From Corynebacterium sp. NML140438 (GTDB lineage Bacteria; Actinomycetota; Actinomycetes; Mycobacteriales; Mycobacteriaceae): 64,000 nucleotides of DNA. Below, piece after piece: positions 26,017 to 36,414 of the stretch. The notes under the pieces are model-generated. The model was not told where the DNA came from, did not search any database, and saw only the letters and a program-made list of their open reading frames with translations. The position numbers were made by a program, and so were the translations under genes. The DNA is taken from assembly GCF_001875725.1 (NCBI RefSeq), contig NZ_MLCQ01000010.1, positions 1 through 64,000 of the forward strand, in the 5' to 3' direction. The stretch's first letter is position 1. The number at the start of each line of letters is the position of its first letter.

Positions 26017-27432
26017 ATGGAACTACACACCAATCTTAAGTCACTCTACGGCTGGGGCCGCACCGCTCCGTCGACCGCGCATGTCCTGTCCACGCCTGAC
26101 GTGGAGGTCATCAAGGAGGCCGTCGCACAGGTCGCGCACGATAACGAGAGCCTGCCGGAGCACGCTCGCCGCGGCATCATCGCCCGCGGCCTGGGACGCT
26201 CCTACGGCGACCCGGCACAGAACGGTGGCGGCCTGGTCATCGACATCAACGCGCTGAACAAGATTCACTCGATTGATCCGGAGACCGGCATCGTCGACGT
26301 GGACTCGGGCGTCAACCTGGACCAGCTGATGAAGGCGGCCCTGCCGTACGGCCTGTGGGTTCCGGTGTTGCCGGGTACCCGCCAGGTCACCATCGGTGGC
26401 GCGATCGGTCCGGACATCCACGGTAAGAACCATCACTCCGCTGGTTCCTTCGGCGACCACGTGGTCTCCATGGAGCTGCTGGTGGCGGACGGCCGCGTCC
26501 TGCACCTCGAGCCGGAAGGCAGCGCGGACGACCCGGACGGCACGCTGTTCTGGGCGACGGTCGGCGGCATGGGCCTGACCGGCATCATCCTGCGCGCACG
26601 CATCCAGATGACCAAAACGGAGACCGCGTACTTCCTGTCTGACACGGATCGCACCAGCACCCTGGATGAGACGATCGCGCTGCACTCGGACGGCTCCGAG
26701 GTCAACTACACCTACTCCTCCGCGTGGTTCGACGCCATCTCCGCGCCGCCGAAGACGGGCCGCTCCACCATCTCCCGTGGCTCGCTGGCGACGCTGGCGC
26801 AGCTGGAGGAGTACGCGCCGAAGCTGGCGAAGGACCCGCTGCGTTTCAAGGCGCCTCAGCTGATGACGGTGCCGGACATCTTCCCGTCGTGGACCATGAA
26901 CAAGCTGACGCTGTCCGCCATCGGCGAGGCCTATTACATGATGGGCGCCCCGAGCAAGAACGACATCAAGAACCTGACGCAGTTCTACCAGCCGCTCGAC
27001 CTGATTGGTGAGTGGAACCGCGGCTACGGCAGCGCGGGCTTCCTGCAGTACCAGTTCGTGGTGCCGACCACCGCTGTGGAGCCGTTCAAGGACATCATCT
27101 ACCAGATCCAGTCCTCCGGCCACTACACGGCACTGAACGTGTTCAAGCTGTTCGGCGAGGGCAACCGCGCGCCGCTGTCCTACCCGATGAAGGGCTGGAA
27201 CGTCTGTGTGGACTTCCCGATCCGCCCGGGCCTCAACGAGTTCCTGGACCGCCTGGATGACCAGGTGATGGAGTTCGGCGGCCGTCTCTACCTGGCGAAG
27301 GAGTCCCGTACGTCGGCGGAGAAGTTCCACAAGATGTACCCAGGTCTGGAGGGCTGGCTGAAGACCCGCCGCGAGATCGACCCGACCGGCGTCTTCGCTT
27401 CCGACATGTCCCGCCGCCTCGAGCTGAACTAG
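26017..27432 (+). CDS. dprE1: Decaprenylphosphoryl-beta-D-ribose oxidase DprE1
   Basis: A 471-residue FAD-dependent oxidase of the VAO/GlcD type. It oxidises decaprenyl-phospho-ribose, the first half of the epimerisation to decaprenyl-phospho-arabinose used for arabinan synthesis. The FAD-binding segment [15 protein letters not shown] (about residues 62-76) and the [20 protein letters not shown] block are clear. Cys397 in GWNVCVDF corresponds to the cysteine targeted by benzothiazinone inhibitors in mycobacteria (Cys387 there). It is followed by dprE2 after 27 bases. The leader contains a small CTTCGC/GCGAAG hairpin at 25972-25989. Confidence 0.95.
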   Translation: MELHTNLKSLYGWGRTAPSTAHVLSTPDVEVIKEAVAQVAHDNESLPEHARRGIIARGLGRSYGDPAQNGGGLVIDINALNKIHSIDPETGIVDVDSGVNLDQLMKAALPYGLWVPVLPGTRQVTIGGAIGPDIHGKNHHSAGSFGDHVVSMELLVADGRVLHLEPEGSADDPDGTLFWATVGGMGLTGIILRARIQMTKTETAYFLSDTDRTSTLDETIALHSDGSEVNYTYSSAWFDAISAPPKTGRSTISRGSLATLAQLEEYAPKLAKDPLRFKAPQLMTVPDIFPSWTMNKLTLSAIGEAYYMMGAPSKNDIKNLTQFYQPLDLIGEWNRGYGSAGFLQYQFVVPTTAVEPFKDIIYQIQSSGHYTALNVFKLFGEGNRAPLSYPMKGWNVCVDFPIRPGLNEFLDRLDDQVMEFGGRLYLAKESRTSAEKFHKMYPGLEGWLKTRREIDPTGVFASDMSRRLELN

Positions 27433-27459
27433 CTGAATGAACTGAAGGAGATTTTTCAC

Positions 27460-28224
27460 ATGTTGAATGCAGTAGGCCAAGCGCAAAACATTCTGCTCGT
27501 GGGTGGCACCTCGGACATCGGCCTCGCCATTGTGCGCGAGTTCGTGTCCCGCGGAGGCAACCCGAATGTCACGCTTGCAGCTCGCAAGAACTCCCCGCGT
27601 ATCGACGCCGCCGTTGCTGAGGTCACCAACGCAGGTGCAGGCTCCGTTGAGGTCCTGGACTTCGACGCGACCGATTTCGCGTCTCACCCGGACGTGATCA
27701 AGCAGGTGTTCTCCGGTGGCGATGTTGACGTCGCCGTGGTTGCCTTCGGCACCCTGGGTGACCAGGAGCAGCTGTGGCAGGACCAGGCGGCAGCCGTGGA
27801 GTCGGCGCAGGTGAACTACACCGCGTTCGTGTCCGTCGGCGTGCTGTTGGGCCAGGAGATGAAGCGCCAGGGCCACGGCACCATCATCGCGATGAGCTCC
27901 GTTGCGGGCCAGCGCGTGCGTCGCTCCAACTTCGTGTACGGCGCGTCGAAGTCTGGCATGGATGCCTTCTACCTCCAGTTGGGTGAGGCGCTTCGTGACT
28001 CCGGCGTGAAGGTGACTGTGGTTCGCCCAGGCCAGGTGCGTACCAAGATGACGGATGGGCTGGAGGAGGCTCCGCTGACCGTCGATAAGGAAGAGGTAGC
28101 GCAGGCTGCCGTTGAGTCGGCGCTGAAGGGCGAGCCGAGCGTGTTCGTGCACAAGCTGTTCGGCCCGATTTCCTTGGTGCTGCAGCACATCCCAGCGGCG
28201 ATTATGCGCAAGCTCAACTTCTAA
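27460..28224 (+). CDS. dprE2: Decaprenylphosphoryl-2-keto-ribose reductase DprE2
   Basis: A 254-residue short-chain dehydrogenase. It reduces the keto intermediate made by DprE1 to give decaprenyl-phospho-arabinose. The cofactor motif GGTSDIGLA is near residues 16-24, and the catalytic Tyr160 and Lys164 (YGASK) are in place. An excellent ribosome binding site (GAAGGAG) precedes the ATG. It is in an operon with dprE1, and aftA follows after 50 bases. Confidence 0.95.
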   Translation: MLNAVGQAQNILLVGGTSDIGLAIVREFVSRGGNPNVTLAARKNSPRIDAAVAEVTNAGAGSVEVLDFDATDFASHPDVIKQVFSGGDVDVAVVAFGTLGDQEQLWQDQAAAVESAQVNYTAFVSVGVLLGQEMKRQGHGTIIAMSSVAGQRVRRSNFVYGASKSGMDAFYLQLGEALRDSGVKVTVVRPGQVRTKMTDGLEEAPLTVDKEEVAQAAVESALKGEPSVFVHKLFGPISLVLQHIPAAIMRKLNF

Positions 28225-28274
28225 TTCCCGGCGGGGAACGTGGTGGATGCGCTGCGATGTGCCAAACTGAGTGC

Positions 28275-30260
28275 ATGACAGATACATCCATCCAACCCAC
28301 GCTGGAGTTCAAGACCGTCGACTACGAGCCTGACTCTGTGTCATGGACGTCGGCGGTCTTGCGCATGCTTGCGGCCGGTGCCAGCGCGGCGGTGGTGACG
28401 TTGGCGGTGTGGTACGTGCTGCACTCCACGTCGCTGCCTGCGTTTAATACCTCGATGGTGACGCGCGCCCTGTCCACGGGCGGCTCTTTCGTTGTGATTC
28501 TGTGCGCGGCGTTGGCGTGCTGGGCGTGGGTGCGGAAGCGCCTGTCGCGGCCGGTGCGCGTGCTGTGCCAGGCTGTCTGCGGGCTGGCCCCGGCTGGTCT
28601 GGTGATTACGGCGTTGGGGATCCCGCTGGCGTCGACACGCCTGTGGCTGGACGGCATCCAGGTGGATCAGGGGTTCCGTACCCAGTTCTTGAGCCGGATG
28701 ACCGAGGTGGCCACCAACCAGGACATGAACTACCTGGACCTGCCTACCTTCTACCCGATTGGGTGGTTCTGGCTTGGCGGGCGCCTCGCGCACCTACTGG
28801 GCATGGAAGGCTGGGAGGTATACCAGCCGTGGGCGCTGGTATCGCTGGCTGCTGCGGCGTGCGCGCTGGTACCGATTTGGCGCAAGCTGTGCGGCTCCCT
28901 GCCGGTATCCACGCTGATCGCCCTGGTGTCGACGGGCATCGTGCTCACCGAGACTCCTGACGAGCCCTACGCGGCGATCGTCGCCCTCTTCGCCCCCGCG
29001 GCCGCTGTCACCGCGTACAAGGCGCTGACGGGCTCCTGGCAAGCCACGGTGGTGCTGGCGCTCTACCTGGGCGTTTCCGCCATGTTCTACACCCTGTTTA
29101 CTGCGATCGCCGCGCTGACCGTTGTGGTGATCGCGGTGCTGTTGTGGTTCCGCCGCAAGTTCGCGCGCGGCCCCGTCGTGCACCTTTTGGCTTCCGGGGT
29201 GGGTGCGCTGTGCATCGCGGCGATCGGTTGGGCGCCGTACCTGTACGAGTCGGCCTTCGGCGGTTTCGACGTGCGCCACACCGCGAACCACTTCCTGCCC
29301 GCCCAGGGCACGGTGATCCCGCTGCCGTTCTTCTCCCTGTCCATCATCGGCGTGCTGTCGGTGTTGGGTCTGATCTTCATGGTTGGGCGCCTGCATGTGC
29401 CTGAGGTGGCGTCGTTAGCTGTGATGGTGGTGGTCTGCTACACCTGGGTGATCGTCTCGATGTTTGCGTCGCTGCTGGGCACGTCCCTGCTGGGGTTCCG
29501 CATCGAGGTATTGCTCATGCTGCTGTTTTCCACGGTGGGCATTTTCGCGGTGGCGGACTTGCGCACTGCGGGCGTCGATTATTACTACCCGGGGCACTTC
29601 AAGGAGCGCACGCAGCGCGTGATCACCGCGGTGCTCATCATCGTGGTGGCTGCGGGCACGCTCTCGTTCGTGCAGCGCATCCCGGCGGTCAACGAGGCAC
29701 ACATTGACCAGGCGTACTCGGATACGGACGGCTTCGGCGAGCGCGCCGACCGCTTCCCGCCGGACCCGGGCCGCTACTACGGCGAGATCGACGAGTTCAT
29801 CCAGTCCCACGGTTACACCCCTGGGGAGACCGTGGTGTACACGGATGAGATCAACTTCATGGCGTTCAAGCCCTACCACGGCTTCAACGCGTTCACCAGC
29901 CATTACGCTAACCCGCTTGGGGAGTTCCACCTGCGCAACGAGGCACTTTCGCAGTGGGCGAAGCTCTCCTTCGACGCCCCCGAGAAGCTCGACGCAGCGA
30001 TGCAGGAGGCGAAGTGGACGGCGCCGCAGGCGTTCATTTTCCGCGGAACCATGAGCGATGACCCGCGCGAGGACGCCACCGAGAACCGGGACGCGGCGTG
30101 GAAGACGCACATCGGCCACAACATCTTCCCGAGCGAGCCGAACGTGCGCTACGAAGGCCTGTTCTTTAACCCAAAGGCGTTCCCGAGCTCGGCGTGGGAC
30201 GCGAAGCAGATTGGTCCGTTTGTTGTGGTGGTTCGCAATGCTGCCACGCCTGAGAAGTAG
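28275..30260 (+). CDS. aftA: Galactan arabinofuranosyltransferase AftA
   Basis: A 661-residue polytopic membrane enzyme of the GT-C class. It transfers the first arabinofuranose from decaprenyl-phospho-arabinose to galactan. About ten hydrophobic segments occupy residues 30-460, and a soluble extracytoplasmic domain follows (about 470-661). The early loop IQVDQGFRTQFLSRMTEV contains the acidic/Arg motif typical of AftA. ATG at 28275 was chosen over an upstream in-frame start at 28257. emb follows after 11 bases, so the two are co-transcribed. Confidence 0.92.
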   Translation: MTDTSIQPTLEFKTVDYEPDSVSWTSAVLRMLAAGASAAVVTLAVWYVLHSTSLPAFNTSMVTRALSTGGSFVVILCAALACWAWVRKRLSRPVRVLCQAVCGLAPAGLVITALGIPLASTRLWLDGIQVDQGFRTQFLSRMTEVATNQDMNYLDLPTFYPIGWFWLGGRLAHLLGMEGWEVYQPWALVSLAAAACALVPIWRKLCGSLPVSTLIALVSTGIVLTETPDEPYAAIVALFAPAAAVTAYKALTGSWQATVVLALYLGVSAMFYTLFTAIAALTVVVIAVLLWFRRKFARGPVVHLLASGVGALCIAAIGWAPYLYESAFGGFDVRHTANHFLPAQGTVIPLPFFSLSIIGVLSVLGLIFMVGRLHVPEVASLAVMVVVCYTWVIVSMFASLLGTSLLGFRIEVLLMLLFSTVGIFAVADLRTAGVDYYYPGHFKERTQRVITAVLIIVVAAGTLSFVQRIPAVNEAHIDQAYSDTDGFGERADRFPPDPGRYYGEIDEFIQSHGYTPGETVVYTDEINFMAFKPYHGFNAFTSHYANPLGEFHLRNEALSQWAKLSFDAPEKLDAAMQEAKWTAPQAFIFRGTMSDDPREDATENRDAAWKTHIGHNIFPSEPNVRYEGLFFNPKAFPSSAWDAKQIGPFVVVVRNAATPEK

Positions 30261-30271
30261 AGTATGCCCCT

Positions 30272-33200
30272 GTGACAACTGAGACATCCGTGAATCCCGT
30301 GAACCCACAGAGTGCGGCGGGCACGCCTGGCGCGCAACAACCCCGGCGCGCCCCGCGCCAGCTGGTGCTGACGACCGTCGTGTCTGGCTTCATCGCCTTC
30401 GTGTTACTGCTGCTGACGCCGCTGCTGCCTGTGACGCAGGTGCAGTCGTCGGTGCAGTGGCCGCAGGGCGACTCGGTGGGGTCGGTGAACGCCCCGCTGA
30501 TTTCGCTGGCGCCGCAGGAGATTGACATGACGGTGCCGCTGGAGGCGACGCGCCACCTGCGTGAGGGCCAGAGCATTATTGTGTCGACGCTGCCTGCCTC
30601 CTCGGAGGAAGCGACCGACCGTGGCCTGTTTGTGTCTGCGCCTGATGGCGGGCTGGTGGTCAGCTCGATTAATAAGGTGCTCTTCGAGTTGAGCCCTGGT
30701 GAGCTGGCGGGCCTTGGCCCGGATAAGCAGCTGCGGGTGCATATCACGGATGAGCAGGCGGAGATTTCGGTGCCAGGCACCAGCTTCGAGGAGGTCCTCG
30801 ACGACGATGATTATCGCCCGCAGCTCAGCGGGTTGTACTCGGAGCTGAAGGAGGAGGCGTCGGCACAGCTTATCGACGCCGGGCTCGCCGCCGACATCGA
30901 GATCAACTCTCGCTTTACGTCCAGTCCGACCCTGGTGAAGTCGCTGGCGATGTGGCTGGGCCTGGCTGCGATGGCGGTGAGCCTGTGGGGGCTGTGGCGC
31001 CTGGACCAGCTGGATGGGCGTCGTATCCCGGTGTTCAACCGTCGTTGGCGCACGTTCAAGCCGCTGGACGCGGTGGTGCTGGCGGTGCTGGGGTTCTGGC
31101 ACGTGTTCGGCGCGAACACCTCGGATGACGGCTTCCTGTTGACGATGGCGCGGGTTGCGAACGACTCGGACTACATGGCGAACTATTACCGCTGGTACGG
31201 CGTGCCAGAGGCGCCGTTCGGTTCCCCGTTCTATGACGTGTTGGCGCTGCTGGCGAGGGTGACGACGGCGTCGATGTGGATGCGCCTGCCGACGCTGCTG
31301 GCCGCCATCTTGGTGTGGTGGCTGATTTCGCGCGAGCTGCTGCCGCGCTTCGGTTCGGTGATTGCGGACCGCCGCATGGCGTACTGGACGGCGGCGTTCG
31401 TGTTCCTGGCGTTCTGGCTGCCGTACAACAACGGCACCCGCCCGGAGCCGATTATCGCGATGGGGTTGACACTGACGTGGGCACTGTTTGAGCGCACGAT
31501 CGCGACGAAGCGGCTGGCCCCGGCGGCGCTGGGCACGGTGGTGGCGGCGTTCACGCTGGCCTGTGGCCCGACGGGCCTGGCGGCGGTGGGCGTGTTCCTG
31601 ATCTGCCTGCCTGAGGTGTTCCGCATCATGAACAAGCGGCGCGCGATTGCGCCCGGTATCGCGTACGTGGCGGCGTTTCTGGCGGCGGGCTTCGCGGTGA
31701 TGGTGCCGGTGTTCAAGGACCAGACGCTGGCGACCGTGTTGGAAGCCACCAAGGTGCGTGGCGAGGTCGGCCCGGCGCTGTCCTGGTACTCGGAGTGGGT
31801 GCGTTACGGCACGCTGTTCCAGGAGGCTGTCGACGGCTCGCTGTCGCGCCGCTTCCCGATGCTGGTCTTCGCCTTCTGCGTGGTCCTCATCCTGTTTTCG
31901 ATGGCGCGCCACGGCGCTATCCCGGGCACCCCGGCGAAGCCGACGCAGCGCCTAATGCTGATCATCGGGCTGTCCACGTTCTTCTTGATGTTTACCCCGA
32001 CGAAGTGGACGCACCACTTCGGTATCTACGCGGGTATCGGTGGCGTGGTTGCGGCGCTCGGCGCGGTGGTACTGTCTCACTTTGCGCTGCAGTCGGCACG
32101 CAATCGTACGTTCGCGATCGCCGCGGTGCTCTTCCTGCTCTCCCTGAGCCTGGCGGGTTGGAACGCCTGGTGGTACGTGTCCTCCTTCGGCGTGCCGTGG
32201 TGGGACAAGAACCCGCAGGTCAAGGGCATCGAAGCGAATACGGTGCTGCTGGGGATCACGCTGGTGGTTGCCCTGGTGGGCGTCGTCCAGTGGCTGCGGC
32301 CACGCTCCGACTCCCCTGATTCCGTGCGGGAGCGCGCTGCGGCGTCGCGCTGGGCGGGCGTGATGTCGGCGCCGATCGCCGTCGCCGCGATCCTCATGGT
32401 GGCGTTTTCCTGCCTGACCTTCGTGAAGGCGTTCGCGGAGCAGGCTCCGAACTACTCGGTGGGCATGGGCAACGTGAAGACGTTCAAGGGCGACGTCTGC
32501 GCCCTCGGCAGCGAGATCTTGCTGGAAACCGATACGAACGACTCCTTCCTCACCCCTGTCGACGGGGTACCGCTGGGCCGCTCGCTGGACTCCGGCGTGA
32601 ACCGCGCCTTCCACCCGGACGGCGTGCCTGCCACGATCGCGGACGACAACGCGGACACAACGGATACGAAGACGGGCGATGAAACCGCCATCGAGACGGT
32701 CCAGTCGGACGCGAACGAGGAGCAAACGTTCTCCTCAGATGCCCGCAGCACGGAGGGCAACCGCCCGTTCACGCTGCGCGGCGTCAACGGTTCCACGGTG
32801 CGCCTGCCGTTCAACCTGGACTACAACCGCATTCCAGTGCTGGGCACGTTCGACGAGCGCGCAACACGCACGGCATACCTGGAAACCACTTGGTTCGAGC
32901 TACCGCAGCAGCGTGACGACGCCCCCCTGCTCGTCACGTCCGTGGCCGGCAAGATCGCCCACCACGACATTAATGGCGTCGAAAAGGACGGTGCCGAGCT
33001 GGCGCTGGAGTATGGTGTGCGCGGCGACGACGGCTCCATCACCACCCTGGGTGAGGTAGAGATGCTGGACCAGGGCCCGACACCGAAGTGGCGCAACCTG
33101 CGCTACCCCATCGCCGACCTGCCAGAGGAGGCGAACGTTGTGCGCCTCGTCGCCGAGGACGCCTCGCTGGCGGAGGACGACTGGATGGCGCTGACCCCAC

Positions 33201-33616
33201 TGCGCAACCCGACGCTGCAGCCGCTCAACGAGATGTTCGACTCGAACACCCCGGGCCTGCTCGACTGGTCGGTGGCGTTCCAATACCCGTGCCAGCGCAC
33301 CTTCAACCACTTCGCGGGCGTCACCGAGATCCCGGAGTTCCGCATCATGCCGGACGCACCGGGCAAGCAGCAGCTCTCCGGCTTCATGGACTTTTTGGGT
33401 GGCGGCGCGCTGTCCACCGCGGAGGCCGTGAACTACTCCTACCAGGTGCCGGGCTACATGAAGGGTGATTGGCAGCGTGACTGGGGTTCCCTGTCGCGCT
33501 ACCAGCTGCGCACGAACTCGGTTGGCGAAGTGCCAGCGCTCGCTGAGATCCAGCTGGAGGAGGTCACCCGTTCAGGGTGGTGGACCCCAGGCCCGATGAA
33601 GATTCGGGAGGTCTAG
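30272..33616 (+). CDS. emb: Arabinosyltransferase Emb
   Basis: A 1114-residue GT-C arabinosyltransferase that extends arabinan from decaprenyl-phospho-arabinose. The family's paired acidic residues are Asp285-Asp286 in NTSDDGFLLTMAR. An extracytoplasmic N-terminal domain, about a dozen membrane helices between residues 230 and 720, and a large C-terminal carbohydrate-binding domain follow in order. Corynebacteria carry one emb where mycobacteria have embC, embA and embB; only one is seen here. Its mycobacterial relatives are the ethambutol targets. A GTG start 11 bases after aftA was used. Confidence 0.95.
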   Translation: MTTETSVNPVNPQSAAGTPGAQQPRRAPRQLVLTTVVSGFIAFVLLLLTPLLPVTQVQSSVQWPQGDSVGSVNAPLISLAPQEIDMTVPLEATRHLREGQSIIVSTLPASSEEATDRGLFVSAPDGGLVVSSINKVLFELSPGELAGLGPDKQLRVHITDEQAEISVPGTSFEEVLDDDDYRPQLSGLYSELKEEASAQLIDAGLAADIEINSRFTSSPTLVKSLAMWLGLAAMAVSLWGLWRLDQLDGRRIPVFNRRWRTFKPLDAVVLAVLGFWHVFGANTSDDGFLLTMARVANDSDYMANYYRWYGVPEAPFGSPFYDVLALLARVTTASMWMRLPTLLAAILVWWLISRELLPRFGSVIADRRMAYWTAAFVFLAFWLPYNNGTRPEPIIAMGLTLTWALFERTIATKRLAPAALGTVVAAFTLACGPTGLAAVGVFLICLPEVFRIMNKRRAIAPGIAYVAAFLAAGFAVMVPVFKDQTLATVLEATKVRGEVGPALSWYSEWVRYGTLFQEAVDGSLSRRFPMLVFAFCVVLILFSMARHGAIPGTPAKPTQRLMLIIGLSTFFLMFTPTKWTHHFGIYAGIGGVVAALGAVVLSHFALQSARNRTFAIAAVLFLLSLSLAGWNAWWYVSSFGVPWWDKNPQVKGIEANTVLLGITLVVALVGVVQWLRPRSDSPDSVRERAAASRWAGVMSAPIAVAAILMVAFSCLTFVKAFAEQAPNYSVGMGNVKTFKGDVCALGSEILLETDTNDSFLTPVDGVPLGRSLDSGVNRAFHPDGVPATIADDNADTTDTKTGDETAIETVQSDANEEQTFSSDARSTEGNRPFTLRGVNGSTVRLPFNLDYNRIPVLGTFDERATRTAYLETTWFELPQQRDDAPLLVTSVAGKIAHHDINGVEKDGAELALEYGVRGDDGSITTLGEVEMLDQGPTPKWRNLRYPIADLPEEANVVRLVAEDASLAEDDWMALTPLRNPTLQPLNEMFDSNTPGLLDWSVAFQYPCQRTFNHFAGVTEIPEFRIMPDAPGKQQLSGFMDFLGGGALSTAEAVNYSYQVPGYMKGDWQRDWGSLSRYQLRTNSVGEVPALAEIQLEEVTRSGWWTPGPMKIREV

Positions 33617-33634
33617 GCGCTAAGATGAGGCGCC

Positions 33635-34519
33635 ATGCGCGCTTTCTCATCCCTCCGCTCCCTACTTGTTGCCGCCGCTGCCGCCGCCCTTGTCGCGGTT
33701 GGTGCGGCGGCGCCTGCATCTGCGCAACAGCTGCAGCTGCCGGCGCCGATTGCGCCGTCGTTCCGCCTGCCGAGCCTGCTGAAGTCGCAGGGCTGCAAGT
33801 CGGAGTACTTGATTGCGGTGCCGGGTGGCGTCAATACGATGCCTGGGCTGCCGCGCAACCTGCCGCACGGCGGGAACGTGTGGCTCACGGGTGTGCTCAC
33901 CCAGCTGTTTACAGGCGGCCAAGTCCAGCCGCTGTGGATCGCGTACGACGCCGCCCCGTTCGCCACTACGCAGTACCGGACGGCGTCGAATCGCGGCTAC
34001 GCGGAGACGAAGAAGGCCGTTGCGGGCATCGCGCACGCCTGCCCGAACGCGCGCTTCAGCTTCACCGGCTACTCCCTGGGCGCGGACATTGTGTCGCGGA
34101 TGCTCAATAACATCGCGCATGACCGCGGCCCCATCGCGAAGGAACGGGTCGCTTCGGCCGCGCTGTTTTCCACCCCCTACCAGGGCGGTAACGGCGCGGT
34201 GCTCTCGGCGGGGACGTCGCCACACGTGCGGGGTGCGCTCGGCGAGCTGGAGGGCGGCTACGGCGAGTTGGGCGAACGGGTGCTGGAAATCTGCAACACC
34301 GGCGACATCGTGTGCTCCCCATCCGAGGAGCAGCGCAAGATCGTCGACCCTGCGATGGACGTCAACCTGAGCAGTGGCGAGATGCCGGGCTGGGTGGTTG
34401 ACATCGCGCGCGCGAACGACGGGCGTACGAGCAGCATCGTCCGCTCGATCGGCGCCCACGGGTCCTACACGCTGCCGCAGCAGTTTGAGGCCGCGAACTG
34501 GATCGCCAACCACCGCTAG
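33635..34519 (+). CDS. Secreted cutinase-family serine hydrolase
   Basis: A 294-residue protein with a signal peptide (first 30 residues, ending SAQ). It has a cutinase-type alpha/beta-hydrolase core: nucleophile Ser147 in GYSLG, acid Asp in the NTGDIVC segment and His in the IGAHGSY segment, with cysteine pairs as in cutinases. Relatives in mycolic-acid bacteria (Rv3802c type) act as envelope lipases or thioesterases linked to mycolate metabolism; substrate here is inferred only. It lies 18 bases after emb and is probably in the same transcript. Confidence 0.85.
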   Translation: MRAFSSLRSLLVAAAAAALVAVGAAAPASAQQLQLPAPIAPSFRLPSLLKSQGCKSEYLIAVPGGVNTMPGLPRNLPHGGNVWLTGVLTQLFTGGQVQPLWIAYDAAPFATTQYRTASNRGYAETKKAVAGIAHACPNARFSFTGYSLGADIVSRMLNNIAHDRGPIAKERVASAALFSTPYQGGNGAVLSAGTSPHVRGALGELEGGYGELGERVLEICNTGDIVCSPSEEQRKIVDPAMDVNLSSGEMPGWVVDIARANDGRTSSIVRSIGAHGSYTLPQQFEAANWIANHR

Positions 34520-34563
34520 TCCCGTCAACGCGCATGTCCGCCCCACACGTTAGAGTTGTGGGC

Positions 34564-36414
34564 ATGCATGATCTTTTTCATCACGTAAACGGCGAGTGGG
34601 TCGACTCCCACGAGATCCCGGCCGACCGCGGCATCGACGGCTCCTTCTACGCCCTGCGCGACAAGGCGGAGGAGGACGTCCACGCGATCGTCTCGGAGAC
34701 CAGCGACCTGTTCGCCTCCTTCATGGATACCGACGCCATCAACGCCGCAGGCACCGCGCCCCTGCAGCCGGACCTGGACCTCATCGCGGTGAAAGACATC
34801 GAGGAGTTCGCCCACAACTTGGGCGTGCTCGACCGCACGGGTGTTGGCTCCCCGCTCGCCTTCTGGGTTGAGAAGGACTCCCAGGGCGAGGACAGCGTGC
34901 CCTACCTGGTGCAATCCGGCCTTGGCCTGCCGGACGAGGCCTACTACCGGGAAGAAGCCCACGCGGAGACCCGCGCCGCATACCAGAAGCACGTGGCCCG
35001 CATGCTGGCGTTCCTGGACCCGGCCTACCTGCTGGGGCTCACGCCTGAAGTGGCGGCGCAGCGCATCATGAACCTGGAAACCCAGGTGGCGGCCAGCCAT
35101 TGGGATGTGGTGCGCAGCCGGGACGCGATGGCTACTTACAATCCGGTGGAGCTGGCGGAGTTGCCGTCGATAATTGTGACGCTGCTGCGCGGCGCCGGGC
35201 TTCGCGACGGCCGCGTAATCAACATGATGCCCTCCTTCACCGAGGACTTAGCGACGATGCTTCGCCCCGAAACGCTTGCCGACTGGCAGCTGTGGGCGGC
35301 GTGGACCGTGCTGCGTTCCCGCGCGAGCGTGCTCACTGAGGAGATCGGGCGCGCCAACTTCGAGTTTTACGGCACGGTGCTGTCCGGCGCGACGGAGCAG
35401 CGTGACCGCTGGAAGCGCGGCGTCGGCCTGGTGGAGTCGCTGGTCGGCGAGGAGATCGGGAAGGAGTACGTGGCGCGCCACTTCCCCACCGAGTCGAAGG
35501 AGCAGATGCTCTCCCTGGTGGACTACCTGGTTCGGGCCTACGAGCAGCGCATCAGCACACTTCCGTGGATGACCCCGGCGACGCGCGAGCGCGCCCTGGA
35601 GAAGCTGCGCCTGTTCCAGGCGAAGATCGGCTACCCGGAAACCTGGCGCAGCTACGAGGGCCTCACCTTTGACCCTTCCGGCGAGCAGCTGGTGGCCAAC
35701 GTGCGCCGCGGCGCCGCCTTCGAGCACGACTACCAGCTGGGCAAGGTCAGCAAGCCCTCGGACCGTTCCGAGTGGGTGACCACGCCACAGACCGTCAACG
35801 CGTTCTACAACCCGGTGGTCAACGACATCACCTTCCCCGCCGCGATCCTCCAGCCGCCGTTCTTCGACCCGGAGGCGGACCCGGCGCGCAACTTCGGCGC
35901 GATCGGCGCCGTGATCGGGCACGAGATCGGCCACGGTTTCGACGACCAAGGCTCGCGTTACGACGGCCACGGCAACCTCAACTCCTGGTGGACCGACGAG
36001 GACCGCGCCCACTTCGAGGAGCGCACCGCGAAGCTGGTGGTGCAGTTCCAGGGTCTGGTGCCTTCCGTGCTGGAAGGCCAGGACGTCGCGGGCGTCAACG
36101 GCGAGTTCACCCTGGGCGAGAACATCGGCGACCTGGGTGGACTTGGTATCGCGGTGGTGGCGTACCAGCTCTACTGCGAGGACAATAACGTCGAGCCGAA
36201 CCTGGCGGAGCTCTTCCTCGCGTGGGCCCGCGTGTGGCGTTCGAAGGCGCGGCCGGAAATGGCGGCGCAGCTGCTGGCGATTGACCCGCACTCGCCGAAC
36301 GAGTTCCGCTGCAACGTCATCGCCTCCAACGTTGACGAGTTTTACGAGGCCTTCGACGTGGAGCCCGGCTCCCCGATGTGGATCGCCCCGGAGGATCGGG
36401 TGAAGATATGGTAG
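34564..36414 (+). CDS. pepO: M13 family zinc metallopeptidase PepO
   Basis: A 616-residue neprilysin-like endopeptidase. The zinc motif HEIGH starts at His453, the downstream GENIGDLGG supplies the third zinc ligand Glu, and NAFYNP (substrate-binding) lies before the motif. No signal peptide is seen, so it is probably cytosolic and acts on peptides. ATG at 34564 was chosen; the frame is open further upstream but lacks a ribosome binding site. It overlaps the next gene by seven bases (ATGGTAG), indicating coupling. Confidence 0.93.
   Translation: MHDLFHHVNGEWVDSHEIPADRGIDGSFYALRDKAEEDVHAIVSETSDLFASFMDTDAINAAGTAPLQPDLDLIAVKDIEEFAHNLGVLDRTGVGSPLAFWVEKDSQGEDSVPYLVQSGLGLPDEAYYREEAHAETRAAYQKHVARMLAFLDPAYLLGLTPEVAAQRIMNLETQVAASHWDVVRSRDAMATYNPVELAELPSIIVTLLRGAGLRDGRVINMMPSFTEDLATMLRPETLADWQLWAAWTVLRSRASVLTEEIGRANFEFYGTVLSGATEQRDRWKRGVGLVESLVGEEIGKEYVARHFPTESKEQMLSLVDYLVRAYEQRISTLPWMTPATRERALEKLRLFQAKIGYPETWRSYEGLTFDPSGEQLVANVRRGAAFEHDYQLGKVSKPSDRSEWVTTPQTVNAFYNPVVNDITFPAAILQPPFFDPEADPARNFGAIGAVIGHEIGHGFDDQGSRYDGHGNLNSWWTDEDRAHFEERTAKLVVQFQGLVPSVLEGQDVAGVNGEFTLGENIGDLGGLGIAVVAYQLYCEDNNVEPNLAELFLAWARVWRSKARPEMAAQLLAIDPHSPNEFRCNVIASNVDEFYEAFDVEPGSPMWIAPEDRVKIW

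Noticed and set aside
26041..28287. Open minus-strand frame of 748 codons
   Set aside because: It is antisense to dprE1 and dprE2, both certain genes; composition is Arg/His/Gln-rich as expected of a shadow frame.
30404..31912. Open minus-strand frame of 502 codons
   Set aside because: It is antisense to emb; no motif and a His/Arg/Gln-rich composition.
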